Origin: Nanobdellati archaeon
Lineage (GTDB): Archaea; EX4484-52; JAADEF01
Direction: 5' to 3'
Assembly (NCBI GenBank): GCA_015521505.1
Contig: WAOB01000003.1
Span: forward strand, 1-7,356
Length of the DNA stretch: 7,356 nucleotides
Part shown: one piece after another, positions 6,326-7,356 of the stretch
Position numbering within the stretch: position 1 is the stretch's first letter
Layout of the letters: the number at the start of each line of letters is the position of its first letter
Notes under the pieces: model-generated
What the model saw: the letters and a program-made list of their open reading frames with translations, nothing else
Told to the model about the DNA's origin: nothing
The model's database searches: none
Translations under genes and position numbers: made by a program

Positions 6326-6523
6326 AACACAACCATGGTGGTGAAAACATTTAAAATATTAACGCAATTTATATTTTTTATGGTAAAGGTAATTGTAGTA
6401 TATGACGAATCACTTAGGATAGCGCACCTCTAAATCATTATAATCCTGTCACTATAATCATTGCAGGCATTGATACAAGCCCTTAGAATCCGGAAAGACC
6501 TCTTGCATATTCTTTGAGCTCTA
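6326..6523. other. 198-base spacer with promoter and unexplained content
   Basis: Between gatB and the Hsp20-like gene. The gatB-proximal 50 bases hold the TATA-like promoter and an 8-base palindrome ACCATGGT (6332-6339). The remaining part (about 6400-6523) is visibly less AT-rich than the other gaps, containing CCGGAAAGACCTC and GCGCACCTC. It carries a 7-base direct repeat TATAATC (6439-6445 and 6453-6459) and no good hairpin, tRNA or convincing C/D or H/ACA box RNA. It has a 17-codon frame on the plus strand (6380-6433, starting MVKVIVVYDES) and a 14-codon frame on the minus strand (6483-6527). It may be a decayed gene end, a small RNA, or plain spacer; I cannot decide. Confidence 0.5.
6349..6358. 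promoter_or_regulatory. TATA box candidate for gatB, possibly bidirectional
   Basis: The minus strand reads TATTTTAAAT; its core is centred about 27-29 bases before gatB ATG 6325. On the plus strand the same stretch (TTTAAAAT, 6350-6357) is centred 26.5 bases before an ATG at 6380 that opens a 17-codon frame. A second AT-rich block on the plus strand (TTTATATT, 6368-6375) could also act as a TATA box with a start near 6398. The gatB assignment is the better supported use. Confidence 0.45.
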
Positions 6524-6527
6524 TCAT
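6483..6527 (-). CDS. Possible 14-codon ORF coupled to the Hsp20-like gene
   Basis: The stop codon of the Hsp20-like gene (TGA, 6526-6524) overlaps an ATG (6527-6525) as ATGA, the classic coupled arrangement, with a GAGGA about 12 bases upstream. The frame encodes MIELKEYARGLSGF and then meets TAA. Reading through that single stop gives another 14 sense codons (GLVSMPAMIIVTGL) before TAA TGA, so it might be the beginning of a decayed gene rather than a functional mini-protein. Very short frames arise easily by chance and no family is recognised. Confidence 0.15.
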   Translation of the reverse strand: MIELKEYARGLSGF

Positions 6528-7066
6528 TCCAGCTCGTCCTCAACTGGCTCAAATCTAAGAATCAATCTCCCGTCCTTCTTCAAAACCTGTTCAACAACAT
6601 CTGCATAAGGAGGTATCTCAACTACTTTAAAATACATTTTCTTATTATCTCTCGTATATGCTCTTATCTCTGCTGATCTCTCATTTATAGTAATATAAAC
6701 ATCATCCAAGCTCTCAACACCCTTTACATTCATTTCAACTTCTGTAAAGAAATCACCTCTCACTACATTAGCATCCGCATCAACTACTTCTTTAACATCT
6801 CTTACATAATCTTCATTTATATTTTGGTGTTTTGGTGATTGTTGGTTTCGTAAAGGTAATGGATTAACATTAGATCTTATATCAAAATTCATTTTAATTA
6901 CATTACCAAAAATCATGTTTTGTAGATCTGTTATCATTTCTTTTAATAAATCATCCATTCCGTAAGAAAATTTATCATACCACTTTGTTTGTTCAAAACC
7001 ACACCTCGGACAATAATTCCATCCTCTTTTTATCTCATAATTACAATTATTACAACTATTCGCCAT
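6524..7066 (-). CDS. Zinc-ribbon protein with Hsp20/alpha-crystallin domain
   Basis: A 180-residue protein with two parts. The N-terminus (about 1-26 from ATG 7066) is a zinc ribbon with Cys5, Cys8, Cys19 and Cys22 in CNNC and CPRCG. After a linker with a helix (KFSYGMDDLLKEMITDL) and a polar stretch comes an alpha-crystallin-like beta-sandwich (about 92-174). It runs from KEVVDADANVVRGDFFTEVE through KGVESLDDVYITI to VEIPPYAD and KKDGRLILRFEP, the typical Hsp20 order. The chain ends soon after in acidic EPVEDELE with no I-x-I tail, the motif classical small heat shock proteins use for oligomer assembly. It may therefore be a small chaperone with altered assembly, or an adaptor. Starts at GTG 7078, ATG 7075 and ATG 7066 are possible; I prefer 7066 because GGTGAT lies 7 bases before it. 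It overlaps the upstream 98-residue gene by 11 bases. Confidence 0.8.
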   Translation of the reverse strand: MANSCNNCNYEIKRGWNYCPRCGFEQTKWYDKFSYGMDDLLKEMITDLQNMIFGNVIKMNFDIRSNVNPLPLRNQQSPKHQNINEDYVRDVKEVVDADANVVRGDFFTEVEMNVKGVESLDDVYITINERSAEIRAYTRDNKKMYFKVVEIPPYADVVEQVLKKDGRLILRFEPVEDELE

Positions 7067-7352
7067 TTTTACCATCACCCAAAACCTTTTTTAATATTTC
7101 TAATGGCTCATTAGGTTTAATTTCAAAACCCTTTGAAGTTAAGGAAAGTATCATCCAGAACATATCTGAGATTGTTTTTAAAGTTGCAATTTGCTTTATA
7201 TTCTTACCTTCAAAAACCAAAGTGTCTCCTTCATAATCAAATGTAACTATAGTGAACTTCCCTGCAGGTAATTCAAACTGCTGTCCATTTTTACCCATCA
7301 CTACTAAAACCACATCTTCCGGGGGTTTTATTTGTAATGCATGCTCTGCCAT
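7056..7352 (-). CDS. Hypothetical protein, 98 residues, upstream of the Hsp20-like gene
   Basis: I do not recognise this protein. From ATG 7352 it gives 98 residues. The first half (about 5-50) alternates hydrophobic and polar residues with Gly turns (VVLVVMGKNGQQFELPAG, FTIVTFDYEGDTLVFEG), suggesting a small beta-rich fold. The second half (about 52-90) looks helical (IKQIATLKTISDMFWMILSL, EPLEILKKVL). There is no signal peptide or clear membrane segment and there are no cysteines, so it is probably cytoplasmic. It overlaps the zinc-ribbon Hsp20-like gene by 11 bases, and that gene's Shine-Dalgarno lies inside its end, so the two are likely co-translated and may work together. The start is only 4 bases from the window edge, and the codon before the ATG (GAT) keeps the frame open, so a start further upstream is possible. 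Confidence 0.65.
   Translation of the reverse strand: MAEHALQIKPPEDVVLVVMGKNGQQFELPAGKFTIVTFDYEGDTLVFEGKNIKQIATLKTISDMFWMILSLTSKGFEIKPNEPLEILKKVLGDGKNGE
7074..7079 (-). promoter_or_regulatory. Shine-Dalgarno for the Hsp20-like gene
   Basis: GGTGAT on the minus strand is complementary to the archaeal 16S rRNA 3' end (anti-GGAGGTGATC) and lies 7 bases before ATG 7066. It sits inside the last codons of the upstream gene, so the two genes are probably translationally coupled. It favours 7066 over the GTG 7078 and ATG 7075 starts, which fall within the element. Confidence 0.65.
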
Positions 7353-7356
7353 ATCA

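Noticed and set aside
6400..6500. Possible tRNA or C/D box or H/ACA guide RNA in the gatB spacer
   Set aside because: ATGACGA near 6402 resembles a C box, but there is no CTGA D box at a usable distance; no cloverleaf or T-loop consensus forms, and the best helices are only 4-5 base pairs.
6985..7236. Plus-strand open frame of 83 codons across the junction of the last two genes
   Set aside because: It is antisense to the zinc ribbon and the 98-residue protein, which have a coherent Shine-Dalgarno and overlap; the frame itself has no recognisable content.
1..7356. CRISPR array, insertion sequence, integrase, toxin-antitoxin pair or defence system
   Set aside because: No regularly spaced direct repeats, terminal inverted repeats, transposase or nuclease motifs were found; all large frames are accounted for by housekeeping, surface or chaperone-like genes.

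Overview
This is an AT-rich archaeal window. Every recognisable housekeeping gene is of archaeal or archaeo-eukaryotic type: Nop5, aIF1A, NMD3 and an archaeal UPF0200-type kinase. Proteins are rich in Lys, Glu and Ile. Promoters look like archaeal TATA boxes placed about 26-28 bases before start codons. The compact proteins and a secreted-protein gene where fibrillarin usually sits would fit a DPANN-type or similarly streamlined archaeon, but that placement is inference.

Layout. Positions 1-69 (minus) hold the first 23 codons of an exported or membrane protein cut by the window edge. Positions 107-2091 (minus) hold an information-processing cluster, transcribed NMD3, aIF1A, Nop5: ribosome assembly, translation initiation and RNA modification. 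NMD3 and aIF1A overlap, while Nop5 appears to have its own TATA box. A short divergent promoter region (2098-2140) separates the cluster from a plus-strand gene (2141-3352) that fuses a HAD phosphatase to a P-loop kinase of UPF0200 type. That gene runs head-on into 3349-4848 (minus), and the two share a TTAA as overlapping stop codons. The 3349-4848 product is a membrane-anchored, probably glycosylated extracellular protein with a predicted beta-propeller. Next, 4910-6325 (minus) is gatB, the amidotransferase subunit for tRNA-dependent Asn/Gln formation, without gatA or gatC beside it.

A 198-base spacer (6326-6523) holds no gene I can name. It contains the gatB promoter and two very short frames, one on each strand. 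The right end (7352 down to 6524, minus) is a two-gene translationally coupled unit: an unrecognised 98-residue protein followed by a zinc-ribbon protein with an Hsp20/alpha-crystallin domain.

The window suggests two ways of starting translation. Genes behind their own promoter have TATA boxes placed so that transcripts begin at or within a few bases of the start codon (leaderless). Genes inside operons (aIF1A, the Hsp20-like gene) have GGTG-type Shine-Dalgarno sequences inside the end of the preceding gene. I see no complete new defence or mobile system here. The best leads are the HAD-kinase fusion, the propeller surface protein, the zinc-ribbon Hsp20 pair and the unexplained spacer.
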